DNA of 64,000 nucleotides from Urophycis tenuis (taxonomy: Eukaryota; Chordata; Actinopteri; Gadiformes; Phycidae): positions 214,852-278,851 of the forward strand of contig JAXIVH010000201.1 of NCBI GenBank assembly GCA_036785325.1, given 5' to 3'. The position numbers and the translations under genes were made by a program. The notes under the pieces are model-generated. The model was not told where the DNA came from. It searched no databases and saw nothing but the letters and a program-made list of their open reading frames with translations. Below are positions 42,680 through 55,535 of this stretch, piece by piece. Position 1 is the stretch's first letter. The number at the start of each line of letters is the position of its first letter.

Positions 42680-44811
42680 TTCGATAGTTATCTCGATGAC
42701 CCCCCCCACCTCATCCAACGACTCGGTAGTTGAATAGGGGATCAAAGGCAGTTGCACTCGCCAATATCTAGTCATCTGCAGCTCTCTTTTCCCATATTAC
42801 CAAGAATGAAGTAAAACGAAATGGTTATCTGTCTTGTTGTGATATAACCGCTGATTTGGAGATATAGACTTGTTTTTCCTTTTCCCAAAGGTTTTCTTTG
42901 TTCCAAGATGGAGGTCAATCTAGTTTGATTGAAGGTACTTCCAATGCATTGGTATATTTACTTATTTGAATAAAGACGAGTCACAGCTGGAGTGAGACTT
43001 TTCTTTTCCATTTCTATTTTAGTATAAACGTGCTATCGAAATATTAGGACACGTCATCAGTAGTGGACCCTGGGATCATAGGGTGTTTCTGGCCATTGTC
43101 ACTATACACCCTCACCCAAGGGAGGCCCCCCCGAGAGTGATCAATTCTCAAGGTGTGTCGTTTCCGAAATGGAATTGGTATTGGGTTTAAGCTTTTTTAG
43201 GAGTGATCATTTGTTGAGGTAACGTCGAGGTAAGTAAAGGTAAGTAAAACACTTTTTAGGATACATTGTTTTGGTTATGGAGAGGAGGGGGCACATACTT
43301 ACCCCCTGACCAGCACAAACCAGTTGTTAACACCGCTAGGTAGCCCTGGTTTGGCCAATCAGGGCCGGAGCTTGGTTCTTGTCCTCTGTTGGGTCCAGAT
43401 GAACTAGCAGAAAACTGGGGTCACGAAGGACCGAGGCCAGCCGTGACAAAGCACTGCCTCCACGGTCCCCCAATGCAGCTATCCTCAGCGATGGGTGTCC
43501 AGACCTAGGAAAGACCAAGACCAGCCCCGACCAGCGGTGCCTTCCCAGTCGGTCCCAGGGTAGGAAAGGCCAAGGCCAGCCGCGACTAAGCACTGCCTCC
43601 CTGGCCCCTCCAGGACCCCATGCCGAACAGCCTGTTAATAACAATTCCTGTGCCCCATACACCGCGCGACTACAGAGATTGTGTAGGAAGTTGACCTTAG
43701 AGAAGACTCAATGGCTTACTTTCCTCACCCAAAACAACAATTTATTGGGGTAGTCTATTCTCGCCGTAGGTACTTCGGTAATGGGTTTTTTTGTGAAAAG
43801 TTTTCCGGATGAAATGCATGCTGGGTAATTGTCTTCTTCCTCCAATATGTCAAGTGTAGGTTAAGGTTAGGGTAGATTTAGGGGTAGAGTTAGCAGTTAA
43901 CCTTAACGTTAGGTTTGAAGTAAATGGGAGGGGTTGCGGTTAGGGTTAAGGTTAGGGCTGAGGTTAGGGTTAGGTATAAGGTTACGGTTTAGGGTTAAGG
44001 TTAGGGTTAAGGTTAGGGTTACGGTTAGGGCTAAGGTTAGGGCTAAGGTTAGAGTAAGGGTTAGGGTTAGCGTTACGGTTAGGGTAAGGTTAGGGTTAGG
44101 GTTAGAGGTTAGGGGTTAGGGGTTAGGGTTAAGATGAGGGCTGAGGTTAGGGTTAAGGTTAGGGCTGAGGTTAGGGTTAGGTTTAAGGTTAGGGATAAGG
44201 TTAGGGTTGGGGTTACGGCTGAGATTGGGGTTAAGGTTAGGGTTGAGGTTAGGGTTAGTGTTATGGATAAGGTTAGGTTAAGTGTTAGGGCCAAGGTTAG
44301 GGTTAAGGTTATGGTTAAGATTAGGGTTAGGGCTAGAATTAGGGTTAGGGCTAAGGTTAGGGTTAGGGTTATGGCTGAGGTTAGGGTTAAGGTTAGGTTT
44401 GAGGTTAGTGTTAAGGTTAGGGCCAAGGTTAGGGTTAGGGTTAAGGTTAGGGTTAGGGCTAAGGTTAGGGTTAGGGTTATGGCTGAGGCTAGGGTTAGGG
44501 CTAAAGTTAGGGCAAAGGTTAGAGTTAGGGTTAGCGTTAGAGTTAGGGTAGGGTTAGTGTTGGAGGTTAGGGTAGGCTTAGGGTTAGAGTTAGAGTAGGG
44601 GTTAGGGTTAGAGTTAGAGTAGGGGTTAGGGTTAGTGTTAAGGCTAAGGTTAGGGGTTGAGGTTAGTGTTAAGATTAGGGCCAAGGTAAGGGTTAGTGTT
44701 AGGGTTGAGTTAGGGTTAGGGCTAAGGTTAGGCCTATGGTTAGGGTTGGGGTTGAGGTTATCCCTAGGGTTAGAGTTAGAGCTAGAGATTGAGGAAGGTA
44801 GAGTCAAGGTG
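42680..44811 (+). repeat. Composite unit 9 (Q-T)
   Basis: Q 42680-43857, T 43858-44811. The Q start is altered: TTCGATAGTTATC instead of TTCGTTAGAGTTATC. Minus-strand 108-codon frame at 43336-43662. Confidence 0.88.
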
Positions 44812-45545
44812 AGACAGTCTGTACGGACTGAACTCACCCCCGCCGGATCGGGCTAGTACACTCTATCTCCCCCAACTCCCTCATTTCCATGAGGGAAGAC
44901 AGGGGAGAAGAGATGGGAGGAGTATATATATTTAATATATTTTTTTTTAGTAAATAAATACATCGAGAGACTCACCGCTGGAGTGGGTTTTAATCTTTGT
45001 ATTCAAGGTTGTTCCTCCTCTTTTGATTCCTCGCTGGTGGTGCGTCGTCTCCACCTAGTGGTCGTTTTGTGAAGAAGAGTTATAGAAATAGAAATAGAAA
45101 TACTCTATTGTTCCCAGGTTGGGAAATTGCATTAATAGGTAAGTAATAATAATAATAATAGGTAATTGCAATAGTTGGTAAGGTAATCTATATTTCATTT
45201 ATTTATTTATATTTGTATATTTATTTAGTCTATTTATTTATTCATTTTTGTTTATTTATTTATTTAGATAAAGAGGATCACAGCTGGAGTGAGTTTTTAG
45301 TCTTTGTGTTAAAGGCTGGTTGCCTTCTTTTGATTCTTCAGTGGTGGTCCATCGCCTCCATCTAGTGGTCGTTTTGTGAATAACAGTTGGTAAGGTAATA
45401 TAAATGGGTTGTGTAGAGAGCCCGTTCTTTCGATGGCCCTGGCTCGGTTAGGTTCGTTAGAGTTATCTCGATGACCCCCCCCCCACCTCATCCAACGACT
45501 CGGTTGTTGAATAGGGGATCAAAGGCAGTTGCACTCGCCAATATC
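44812..45545 (+). repeat. Composite unit 10, truncated at satellite junction
   Basis: P 44812-45452 and the first 93 bases of Q, ending at the same ATATC breakpoint as unit 2. It carries the same junction-specific variants (TATTTCATTT, CGGTTGTTG). Confidence 0.88.
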
Positions 45546-46739
45546 AAGCTTAGATTTCCCCGCTTATAATGAGCCCATCCCCAAGCAATTTGGTTGCTCA
45601 GAGACAAAACTGTGTCAGGTTGACTGAAGTCTACCCAGCAGCTAAAAACATACCTTCAACGTTTCAATTAACATCAATCTTTCCTTACAGATCACAAATT
45701 AATTAGCTTAGTATTTCAACGACCAATGAGTCAATATAGTCTTGCCATACGCCGTTGGAAAGCTTAGATTTCCCTGCTTAAAATGAGCCCATCCGCGAGC
45801 AGTCTGGTTGATCACAGACTAAACTGCGTCAGGTTTAATGAAGTCTACCCAGCAGCTAAAAACATACCTTTAACGTTTCAATTGACATCAATCTTTCCTT
45901 ACAGAACACAAATTAATTAGCTTAGTATTTCAACGGGCCATTGGTGAATATAGTCTTGCCATACGCCGTTGAAAAGCTTAGATTTCCCCGCTTAAAATGA
46001 GCCCATCCGCGAGCAGTCTGGTTGATCACAGACTAAACTGCGTCAGGTTGACTGAAGTCTACCCAGCAGCTAAAAACATACCTTCAACGTTTCAATTAAC
46101 ATCAATCTTTCCTTACAGAACACAAATTAATTAGCTTAGTATTTCAAAGGCCCTTTGGTGAATATAGTCTTGCCATACGCCGTTGAAAAGCTTAGATTTC
46201 CCCGCTTATAATGAGCCCATCCCCAAGCAATTTGGTTGCTCAGAGACAAAACTGTGTCAGGTTGACTGAAGTCTACCCAGCAGCTAAAAACATACCTTCA
46301 ACATTTCAATTAACATCAATCTTTCCTTACAGATCACAAATTAATTAGCTTAGTATTTCAACGACCAATGAGTCAATATAGTCTTGCCATACGCCGTTGG
46401 AAAGCTTACATTTCCCCGCTTAGAATGAGCCCATCCGCGAGCAGTCTGCTTGCTCACAGACAAAACTGCGTCAGATTGACTGAAGTCTACCCAGCAGCTA
46501 AAAACATACCTTCAACGTTTCAATTAAGATCAATCTTTCAATAAAGAACAGAAATTAATTAGCTTAGTATTTCAACGACCCATGACTCAATATAGTCTTG
46601 CCATACGCCGTTGGGAACCTTAGATTTCCCCGCTTAAAATGAGCCCATCCCCGAGCAATTTGGTTGCTCACAGACAAAACTGCGTCAGGTTCACTGAAGT
46701 CTACCCAGCAGCTAAAAACATACCTTCAACTTTTCAATT
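45546..46739. repeat. 214-bp satellite, segment 8 (about 5.6 monomers)
   Basis: Begins AAGCTTAG at the unit junction. The first monomer has CCCAAGCAATTTGG, GAGACAAAACTGTG, CAGATCACAAATT and GACCAATGAG, shared with the first monomer at 56270. The last full monomer has the pre-spacer variants AAGATCAATCTTTCAATAAAG and GGGAACCTTAG. Confidence 0.93.
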
Positions 46740-46985
46740 CACGCGTTTTTTTTGTAACACGTGTAGCTATGATAAAGGACACATGTTTTGGCCTGTTTTA
46801 TTATTCATAGTTGGCTTAACAGTAATAGAATATTATTATATGCTATAAGTGACCAGACGTCCGAGATCAAAACTGGGAGCATAATCCCCGAGAAGGGGGA
46901 AAAAAAGGGTCAGCTATGTTTAAGTATATATATATATGTGTGTGTATATATAAGTGTGTGTGTGTGTGTGTATATATGCGCCTGC

Positions 46986-47054
<69 letters not shown>

Positions 47055-47475
47055 AATCACTTACTTGGAACGGCATGATCCCACATCGCTGTGAAGGGAC
47101 GGCGTTAACCAGGTGGGTGTGCAACCCCTCGAGAGAGTTGCTGCCTCGCCGGCACTTGTACTTGTTCAGCCGGATGCAGTTCTTCACAACCACCTTCACA
47201 GAGACATACAGCTGTATGCCAGGGGGGTCCTGTAACACACAACCTATTGCAAGGTCCTCATTTATGCTGGTGTCATTTTGAAATGTTACCATATACAAGT
47301 TTGAATGGTTTTGACACACGATGACTGCAGAGACAGCTGCAGGATGGCCCACGAAGCAGGACGGAGGGGGCCTGTGGCTGTGCGGGGAGGACCAGCGGTA
47401 TGGGTGCTGCCGACACAGGGGGCGGGCGGGCCACAGGCTGATGCAGCAGGAGGCCTCGGCTGGAGGCGGGTGGGC
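46740..47475 (-). repeat. Spacer copy 7, truncated by fusion to telomere-like DNA
   Basis: 736 bp retained. The alternating tract at about 46925-47051 is the longest in the window. The sequence follows other spacers to GGCGGGTGGGC (47475), then switches to CAAGGTTAGGG of a T module. About 240-250 bp of spacer are missing. Confidence 0.9.
47065..47475 (-). pseudogene. Exon-like block, 5' part lost (spacer copy 7)
   Basis: Donor end intact at 47065. The acceptor and first 93 bp or so are replaced by T-module DNA. It has the open CGGCGAGGC form, so the carboxyl frame is uninterrupted, and substitutions such as CGATATG to CGATGTG (Y to C). A 271-codon frame running from telomere-like DNA into this block is an artefact of the fusion. 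Confidence 0.45.
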
Positions 47476-47934
47476 CAAGGTTAGGGTTAAGGTTATGGTT
47501 AAGATTAGGGTTAGGGCTAGAATTAGGGTTAGGGCTAAGGTTAGGGTTAGGGTTATGGCTGAGGTTAGGGTTAAGGTTAGGTTTGAGGTTAGTGTTAAGG
47601 TTAGGGCCAAGGTTAGGGTTAGGGTTAAGGTTAGGGTTAGGGCTAAGGTTAGGGTTAGGGTTATGGCTGAGGCTAGGGTTAGGGCTAAAGTTAGGGCAAA
47701 GGTTAGAGTTAGGGTTAGCGTTAGAGTTAGGGTAGGGTTAGTGTTGGAGGTTAGGGTAGGCTTAGGGTTAGAGTTAGAGTAGGGGTTAGGGTTAGAGTTA
47801 GAGTAGGGGTTAGGGTTAGTGTTAAGGCTAAGGTTAGGGGTTGAGGTTAGTGTTAAGATTAGGGCCAAGGTAAGGGTTAGTGTTAGGGTTGAGTTAGGGT
47901 TAGGGCTAAGGTTAGGCCTATGGTTAGGGTTGGG
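47476..47934 (+). repeat. Composite unit 11, partial T module
   Basis: Starts inside T at the position equivalent to CCAAGGTTAGGGTTAAGG (near 2250 in unit 1) and continues to the short-form junction at 47935. Contains GGGTTATGGCTGAGG and GTTAGAGTTAGAGTAGGGG like other T modules. Confidence 0.9.
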
Positions 47935-50624
47935 TTCGTTAGAGTTATCTCGATGACCCCCCCCACCTCATCCAACGACTCGGTAGTTGAATAGGGGATC
48001 AAAGGCAGTTGCACTCGCCAATATCTAGTCATCCGCAGCTCTCTTTTCCCATATTACCAAGAATGAAGTAAAACGAAATGGTTATCTGTCTTGTTGTGAT
48101 ATAACCGCTGATTTGGAGATATAGACTTGTTTTTCCTTTTCCCAAAGGTTTTCTTTGTTCCAAGATGAAGGTCAATCTAGTTTGATTGAAGGTACTTCCA
48201 ATGCATTGGTATATTTACTTATTTGAATAAAGACGAGTCACAGCTGGAGTGAGACTTTTCTTTTCCATTTCTATTTTAGTATAAACGTGCTATCGAAATA
48301 TTAGGACACGTCATCAGTAGTGGACCCTGGGATCATAGGGTGTTTCTGGCCATTGTCACTATACACCCTCACCCAAGGGAGGCCCCCCCGAGAGTGATCA
48401 ATTCTCAAGGTGTGTCGTTTCCGAAATGGAATTGGTATTGGGTTTAAGCTTTTTTAGGAGTGATCATTTGTTGAGGTAACGTCGAGGTAAGTAAAGGTAA
48501 GTAAAACACTTTTTAGGATACATTGTTTTGGTTATGGAGAGGAGGGGGCACATACTTACCCCCTGACCAGCACAAACCAGTTGTTAACACCGCTAGGTAG
48601 CCCTGGTTTGGCCAATCAGGGCCGGAGCTTGGTTCTTGTCCTCTGTTGGGTCCAGATGAACTAGCAGAAAACTGGGGTCACGAAGGACCGAGGCCAGCCG
48701 TGACAAAGCACTGCCTCCACGGTCCCCCAATGCAGCTATCCTCAGCGATGGGTGTCCAGACCTAGGAAAGACCAAGACCAGCCCCGACCAGCGGTGCCTT
48801 CCCAGTCGGTCCCAGGGTAGGAAAGGCCAAGGCCAGCCGCGACTAAGCACTGCCTCCCTGGCCCCTCCAGGACCCCATGCCGAACAGCCTGTTAATAACA
48901 ATTCCTGTGCCCCATACACCGCGCGACTACAGAGATTGTGTAGGAAGTTGACCTTAGAGAAGACTCAATGGCTTACTTTCCTCACCCAAAACAACAATTT
49001 CTTGGGGTAGTCTATTCTCGCCGTAGGTACTTCGGTAATGGGTTTTTTTGTGAAAAGTTTTCCGGATGAAATGCATGCTGGGTAATTGTCTTCTTCCTCC
49101 AATATGTCAAGTGTAGGTTAAGGTTAGGGTAGATTTAGGGGTAGAGTTAGCAGTTAACCTTAACGTTAGGTTTGAAGTAAATGGGAGGGGTTGCGGTTAG
49201 GGTTAAGGTTAGGGCTGAGGTTAGGGTTAGGTATAAGGTTACGGTTTAGGGTTAAGGTTAGGGTTAAGGTTAGGGTTACGGTTAGGGCTAAGGTAAGATA
49301 AGATAGATATTTTCTTTATTAATCCCCCGTAGGAGAAATTCGCAGAGACCAGCAGTGCAGGGGATAGATGAGCAGTAAAGAGCCTGGCTAAATTCTATAC
49401 ACAATAAAAAAACAATAGATTAGATTAAATACGCGCTCTTAAGTCAGGTCGGTGACGAGAGGACCCGTATGCATACTAGTGTCCTAGATAGCAGTTTGTG
49501 GTGCAAAATGCAAGATAGATCAAATAGTGCAAGTAGATAAAATAGTGCAAGTATGCGGAAAGTGCAAGGTGCAAGATGTGCAAATTTATACAGGTTTCCA
49601 GGTACAATATATGAATGGTCCTGGAATAACAACGGCTGGGTCACAGTCCAAGGTGTGTGGTGTGGTGTATGTGAATGAAAGTTCAGTCCATTCCATTTGT
49701 CTGGTGGTGTTGGAGCTTCCTGAGCCTGATGGTTGGTGGGATGAAGGAGCACCCAAGCACTTTGAGGCACTTGGCTGAGTGAGCATGTGGCTGAACGTGT
49801 TCCTGAGTTGCTTCAGTTGCTTCAGTTCGGCACAGTGAGGCTGAGAGGGTAGGTCCGGTAGGTTAGGGCTAAGGTTAGAGTAAGGGTTAGCGTTACGGTT
49901 AGGGTAAGGTTAGGGTTAGGGTTAGAGGTTAGGGGTTAGGGGTTAGGGTTAAGATGAGGGCTGAGGTTAGGGTTAAGGTTAGGGCTGAGGTTAGGGTTAG
50001 GTTTAAGGTTAGGGATAAGGTTAGGGTTGGGGTTAGGGCTGAGGTTAGGGTTAGGTTTAAGGTTAGGGATAAGGTTAGGGTTGGGGTTACGGCTGAGATT
50101 GGGGTTAAGGTTAGGTTTGAGGTTAGGGTTAGTGTTATGGATAAGGTTAGGTTAAGTGTTAGGGCCAAGGTTAGGGTTAAGGTTATGGTTAAGATTAGGG
50201 TTAGGGCTAGAATTAGGGTTAGGGCTAAGGTTAGGGTTAGGGTTATGGCTGAGGTTAGGGTTAAGGTTAGGTTTGAGGTTAGGGTTAAGGTTAGGGCCAA
50301 GGTTAGGGTTAGGGCTAAGGTTAGGGTTAGGGCTAAGGTTAGGGTTAGGGTTATGGCTGAGGCTAGGGTTAGGGCTAAAGTTAGGGCAAAGGTTAGATTT
50401 AGGGTTAGCGTTAGAGTTAGGGTAGGGTTAGTGTTGGAGGTTAGGGTAGGCTTAGGGTTAGAGTTAGAGTAGGGGTTAGGGTTAGAGTTAGAGTAGGGGT
50501 TAGGGTTAGTGTTAAGGCTAAGGTTAGGGGTTGAGGTTAGTGTTAAGATTAGGGCCAAGGTAAGGGTTAGTGTTAGGGTTGAGTTAGGGTTAGGGCTAAG
50601 GTTAGGCCTATGGTTAGGGTTGGG
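47935..50624 (+). repeat. Composite unit 12, short form with LINE insertion
   Basis: Q 47935-49114, T 49115-50624, interrupted by a LINE fragment at 49294-49860. Without the insertion the unit would be about 2123 bp. The T module has a private tandem duplication around GTTAGGGATAAGG (near 50007 and 50061). Minus-strand 108-codon frame at 48593-48919. Confidence 0.88.
49294..49860 (-). mobile_element. 5'-truncated LINE (Rex1/CR1-like) fragment
   Basis: About 567 bp absent from all other T modules. On the minus strand it ends in GAATTTCTCC, GGGGGATTAATAAAG and a (TATCT)n tail, the form of teleost Rex1-type LINE 3' ends. Upstream, one minus frame includes SFIPPTIRLRKLQHH, reminiscent of the extreme carboxyl end of such reverse transcriptases (SFIPxAIxLLN-like); the rest is A/T-rich 3' untranslated sequence with repeated TTGCACTATTT words. 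The insertion separates two GGTTAGGGCTAAGG copies. Because the target was already tandemly repeated, a target duplication cannot be proved. Family assignment is by recall. Confidence 0.6.
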
Positions 50625-52759
50625 TTCGTTAGAGTTATCTCGATGACCCCCCCCACCTCATCCAACGACTCGGTAGTTGAATAGGGGATCAAAGGCAGTT
50701 GCACTCGCCAATATCTAGTCATCCGCAGCTCTCTTTTCCCATATTACCAAGAATGAAGTAAAACGAAATGGTTATCTGTCTTGTTGTGATATAACCGCTG
50801 ATTTGGAGATATAGACTTGTTTTTCCTTTTCCCAAAGGTTTTCTTTGTTCCAAGATGGAGGTCAATCTAGTTTGATTGAAGGTACTTCCAATGCATTGGT
50901 ATATTTACTTATTTGAATAAAGACGAGTCACAGCTGGAGTGAGACTTTTCTTTTCCATTTCTATTTTAGTATAAACGTGCTATCGAAATATTAGGACACG
51001 TCATCAGTAGTGGACCCTGGGATCATAGGGTGTTTCTGGCCATTGTCACTATACACCCTCACCCAAGGGAGGCCCCCCCGAGAGTGATCAATTCTCAAGG
51101 TGTGTCGTTTCCGAAATGGAATTGGTATTGGGTTTAAGCTTTTTTAGGAGTGATCATTTGTTGAGGTAACGTCGAGGTAAGTAAAGGTAAGTAAAACACT
51201 TTTTAGGATACATTGTTTTGGTTATGGAGAGGAGGGGGCACATACTTACCCCCTGACCAGCACAAACCAGTTGTTAACACCGCTAGGTAGCCCTGGTTTG
51301 GCCAATCAGGGCCGGAGCTTGGTTCTTGTCCTCTGTTGGGTCCAGATGAACTAGCAGAAAACTGGGGTCACGAAGGACCGAGGCCAGCCGTGACAAAGCA
51401 CTGCCTCCACGGTCCCCCAATGCAGCTATCCTCAGCGATGGGTGTCCAGACCTAGGAAAGACCAAGACCAGCCCCGACCAGCGGTGCCTTCCCAGTCGGT
51501 CCCAGGGTAGGAAAGGCCAAGGCCAGCCGCGACTAAGCACTGCCTCCCTGGCCCCTCCAGGACCCCATGCCGAACAGCCTGTTAATAACAATTCCTGTGC
51601 CCCATACACCGCGCGACTACAGAGATTGTGTAGGAAGTTGACCTTAGAGAAGACTCAATGGCTTACTTTCCTCACCCAAACCAAACAATTTCTTGGGGTA
51701 GTCTATTCTCGCCGTAGGTACTTCGGCAATGGGTTTTTTTGTGAAAAGTTTTCCGGATGAAATGCATGCTGGGTAATTGTCTTCTTCCTCCAATATGTCA
51801 AGTGTAGGTTAAGGTTAGGGTAGATTTAGGGGTAGAGTTAGCAGTTAACCTTAACGTTAGGTTTGAAGTAAATGGGAGGGGTTGCGGTTAGGGTTAAGGT
51901 TAGGGCTGAGGTTAGGGTTAGGTATAAGGTTACGGTTTAGGGTTAAGGTTAGGGTTAAGGTTAGGGTTACGGTTAGGGCTAAGGTTAGGGCTAAGGTTAG
52001 AGTAAGGGTTAGGGTTAGCGTTACGGTTAGGGTAAGGTTAGGGTTAGGGTTAGAGGTTAGGGGTTAGGGGTTAGGGTTAAGATGAGGGCTGAGGTTAGGG
52101 TTAAGGTTAGGGCTGAGGTTAGGGTTAGGTTTAAGGTTAGGGATAAGGTTAGGGTTGGGGTTACGGCTGAGATTGGGGTTAAGGTTAGGGTTGAGGTTAG
52201 GGTTAGTGTTATGGATAAGGTTAGGTTAAGTGTTAGGGCCAAGGTTAGGGTTAAGGTTATGGTTAAGATTAGGGTTAGGGCTAGAATTAGGGTTAGGGCT
52301 AAGGTTAGGGTTAGGGTTATGGCTGAGGTTAGGGTTAAGGTTAGGTTTGAGGTTAGGGTTAAGGTTAGGGCCAAGGTTAGGGTTAGGGTTAAGGTTAGGG
52401 TTAGGGCTAAGGTTAGGGTTAGGGTTATGGCTGAGGCTAGGGTTAGGGCTAAAGTTAGGGCAAAGGTTAGAGTTAGGGTTAGCGTTAGAGTTAGGGTAGG
52501 GTTAGTGTTGGAGGTTAGGGTAGGCTTAGGGTTAGAGTTAGAGTAGGGGTTAGGGTTAGAGTTAGAGTAGTGGTTAGGGTTAGTGTTAAGGCTAAGGTTA
52601 GGGGTTGAGGTTAGTGTTAAGATTAGGGCCAAGGTAAGGGTTAGTGTTAGGGTTGAGTTAGGGTTAGGGCTAAGGTTAGGCCTATGGTTAGGGTTGGGGT
52701 TGAGGTTATCCCTAGGGTTAGAGTTAGAGCTAGAGATTGAGGAAGGTAGAGTCAAGGTG
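50625..52759 (+). repeat. Composite unit 13 (Q-T)
   Basis: Q 50625-51805, T 51806-52759, preceded by the short-form junction. Private changes: CCAAACCAAACAATTT near 51677 and CTTCGGCAATGG near 51721. Minus-strand 108-codon frame at 51283-51609. Confidence 0.88.
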
Positions 52760-55535
52760 AGACAGTCTGTACGGACTGAACTCACCCCCGCCGGATCGGG
52801 CTAGTACACTCTATCTCCCCCAACTCCCTCATTTCCATGAGGGAAGACAGGGGAGAAGAGATGGGAGGAGTATATATATTTAATATATATTTTTTTAGTA
52901 AATAAATACATCGAGAGACTCACCGCTGGAGTGGGTTTTAATCTTTGTATTCAAGGTTGTTCCTCCTCTTTTGATTCCTCGCTGGTGGTGCGTCGTCTCC
53001 ACCTAGTGGTCGTTTTGTGAAGAAGAGTTATAGAAATAGAAATAGAAATACTCTATTGTTCCCAGGTTGGGAAATTGCATTAATAGGTAAGTAATAATAA
53101 TAATAATAGGTAATTGCAATAGTTGGTAAGGTAATCTATATTTAATTTATTTATTTATATTTGTATATTTATTTAGTCTATTTATTTATTCATTTTTGTT
53201 TATTTATTTATTTAGATAAAGAGGATCACAGCTGGAGTGAGTTTTTAGTCTTTGTGTTAAAGGCTGGTTGCCTTCTTTTGATTCTTCAGTGGTGGTCCAT
53301 CGCCTCCATCTAGTGGTCGTTTTGTGAATAACAGTTGGTAAGGTAATATAAATGGGTTGTGTAGAGAGCCCGTTCTTTCGATGGCCCTGGCTCGGTTAGG
53401 TTCGTTAGAGTTATCTCGATGACCCCCCCCCACCTCATCCAACGACTCGGTAGTTGAATAGGGGATCAAAGGCAGTTGCACTCGCCAATATCTAGTCATC
53501 CGCAGCTCTCTTTTCCCATATTACCAAGAATGAAGTAAAACGAAATGGTTATCTGTCTTGTTGTGATATAACCGCTGATTTGGAGATATAGACTTGTTTT
53601 TCCTTTTCCCAAAGGTTTTCTTTGTTCCAAGATGAAGGTCAATCTAGTTTGATTGAAGGTACTTCCAATGCATTGGTATATTTACTTATTTGAATAAAGA
53701 CGAGTCACAGCTGGAGTGAGACTTTTCTTTTCCATTTCTATTTTAGTATAAACGTGCTATCGAAATATTAGGACACGTCATCAGTAGTGGACCCTGGGAT
53801 CATAGGGTGTTTCTGGCCATTGTCACTATACACCCTCACCCAAGGGAGGCCCCCCCGAGAGTGATCAATTCTCAAGGTGTGTCGTTTCCGAAATGGAATT
53901 GGTATTGGGTTTAAGCTTTTTTAGGAGTGATCATTTGTTGAGGTAACATCGAGGTAAGTAAAGGTAAGTAAAACACTTTTTAGGATACATTGTTTTGGTT
54001 ATGGAGAGGAGGGGGCACATACTTACCCCCTGACCAGCACAAACCAGTTGTTAACACCGCTAGGTAGCCCTGGTTTGGCCAATCAGGGCCGGAGCTTGGT
54101 TCTTGTCCTCTGTTGGGTCCAGATGAACTAGCAGAAAACTGGGGTCACGAAGGACCGAGGCCAGCCGTGACAAAGCACTGCCTCCACGGTCCCCCAATGC
54201 AGCTATCCTCAGCGATGGGTGTCCAGACCTAGGAAAGACCAAGACCAGCCCCGACCAGCGGTGCCTTCCCAGTCGGTCCCAGGGTAGGAAAGGCCAAGGC
54301 CAGCCGCGACTAAGCACTGCCTCCCTGGCCCCTCCAGGACCCCATGCCGAACAGCCTGTTAATAACAATTCCTGTGCCCCATACACCGCGCGACTACAGA
54401 GATTGTGTAGGAAGTTGACCTTAGAGAAGACTCAATGGCTTACTTTCCTCACCCAAAACAACAATTTCTTGGGATAGTCTATTCTCGCCGTAGGTACTTC
54501 GGTAATGGGTTTTTTTGTGAAAAATTTTCCGGATGAAATGCATGCTGGGTAATTGTCTTCTTCCTCCAATATGTCAAGTGTAGGTTAAGGTTAGGGTAGA
54601 TTTAGGGGTAGAGTTAGCAGTTAACCTTAACGTTAGGTTTGAAGTAAATGGGAGGGGTTGCGGTTAGGGTTAAGGTTAGGGCTGAGGTTAGGGTTAGGTA
54701 TAAGGTTACGGTTTAGGGTTAAGGTTAGGGTTAAGGTTAGGGTTACGGTTAGGGCTAAGGTTAGGGCTAAGGTTAGAGTAAGGGTTAGGTTTAGCGTTAC
54801 GGTTAGGGTAAGGTTAGGGTTAGGGTTAGAGGTTAGGGGTTAGGGGTTAGGGTTAAGATGAGGGCTGAGGTTAGGGTTAAGGTTAGGGCTGAGGTTAGGG
54901 TTAGGTTTAAGGTTAGGGATAAGGTTAGGGTTGGGGTTACGGCTGAGATTGGGGTTAAGGTTAGGGTTGAGGTTAGGGTTAGTGTTATGGATAAGGTTAG
55001 GTTAAGTGTTAGGGCCAAGGTTAGGGTTAAGGTTATGGTTAAGATTAGGGTTAGGGCTAGAATTAGGGTTAGGGCTAAGGTTAGGGTTAGGGTTATGGCT
55101 GAGGTTAGGGTTAAGGTTAGGTTTGAGGTTAGTGTTAAGGTTAGGGCCAAGGTTAGGGTTAGGGTTAAGGTTAGGGTTAGGGCTAAGGTTAGGGTTAGGT
55201 TTATGGCTGAGGCTAGGGTTAGGGCTAAAGTTAGGGCAAAGGTTAGAGTTAGGGTTAGCGTTAGAGTTAGGGTAGGGTTAGTGTTGGAGGTTAGGGTAGG
55301 CTTAGGGTTAGAGTTAGAGTAGGGGTTAGGGTTAGAGTTAGAGTAGGGGTTAGGGTTAGTGTTAAGGCTAAGGTTAGGGGTTGAGGTTAGTGTTAAGATT
55401 AGGGCCAAGGTAAGGGTTAGTGTTAGGGTTGAGTTAGGGTTAGGGCTAAGGTTAGGCCTATGGTTAGGGTTGGGGTTGAGGTTATCCCTAGGGTTAGAGT
55501 TAGAGCTAGAGATTGAGGAAGGTAGATTCAAGGTG
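52760..55535 (+). repeat. Composite unit 14, long form
   Basis: P 52760-53400, Q 53401-54581, T 54582-55535; 2776 bp, the same as unit 5. Private change GAGGTAACATCGAGG near 53940. Confidence 0.9.

Noticed and set aside
47053..47868. 271-codon minus-strand frame joining a repeat protein to the exon-like block
   Set aside because: It exists only because of the rearrangement at 47475 and combines telomere-like sequence with spacer DNA.
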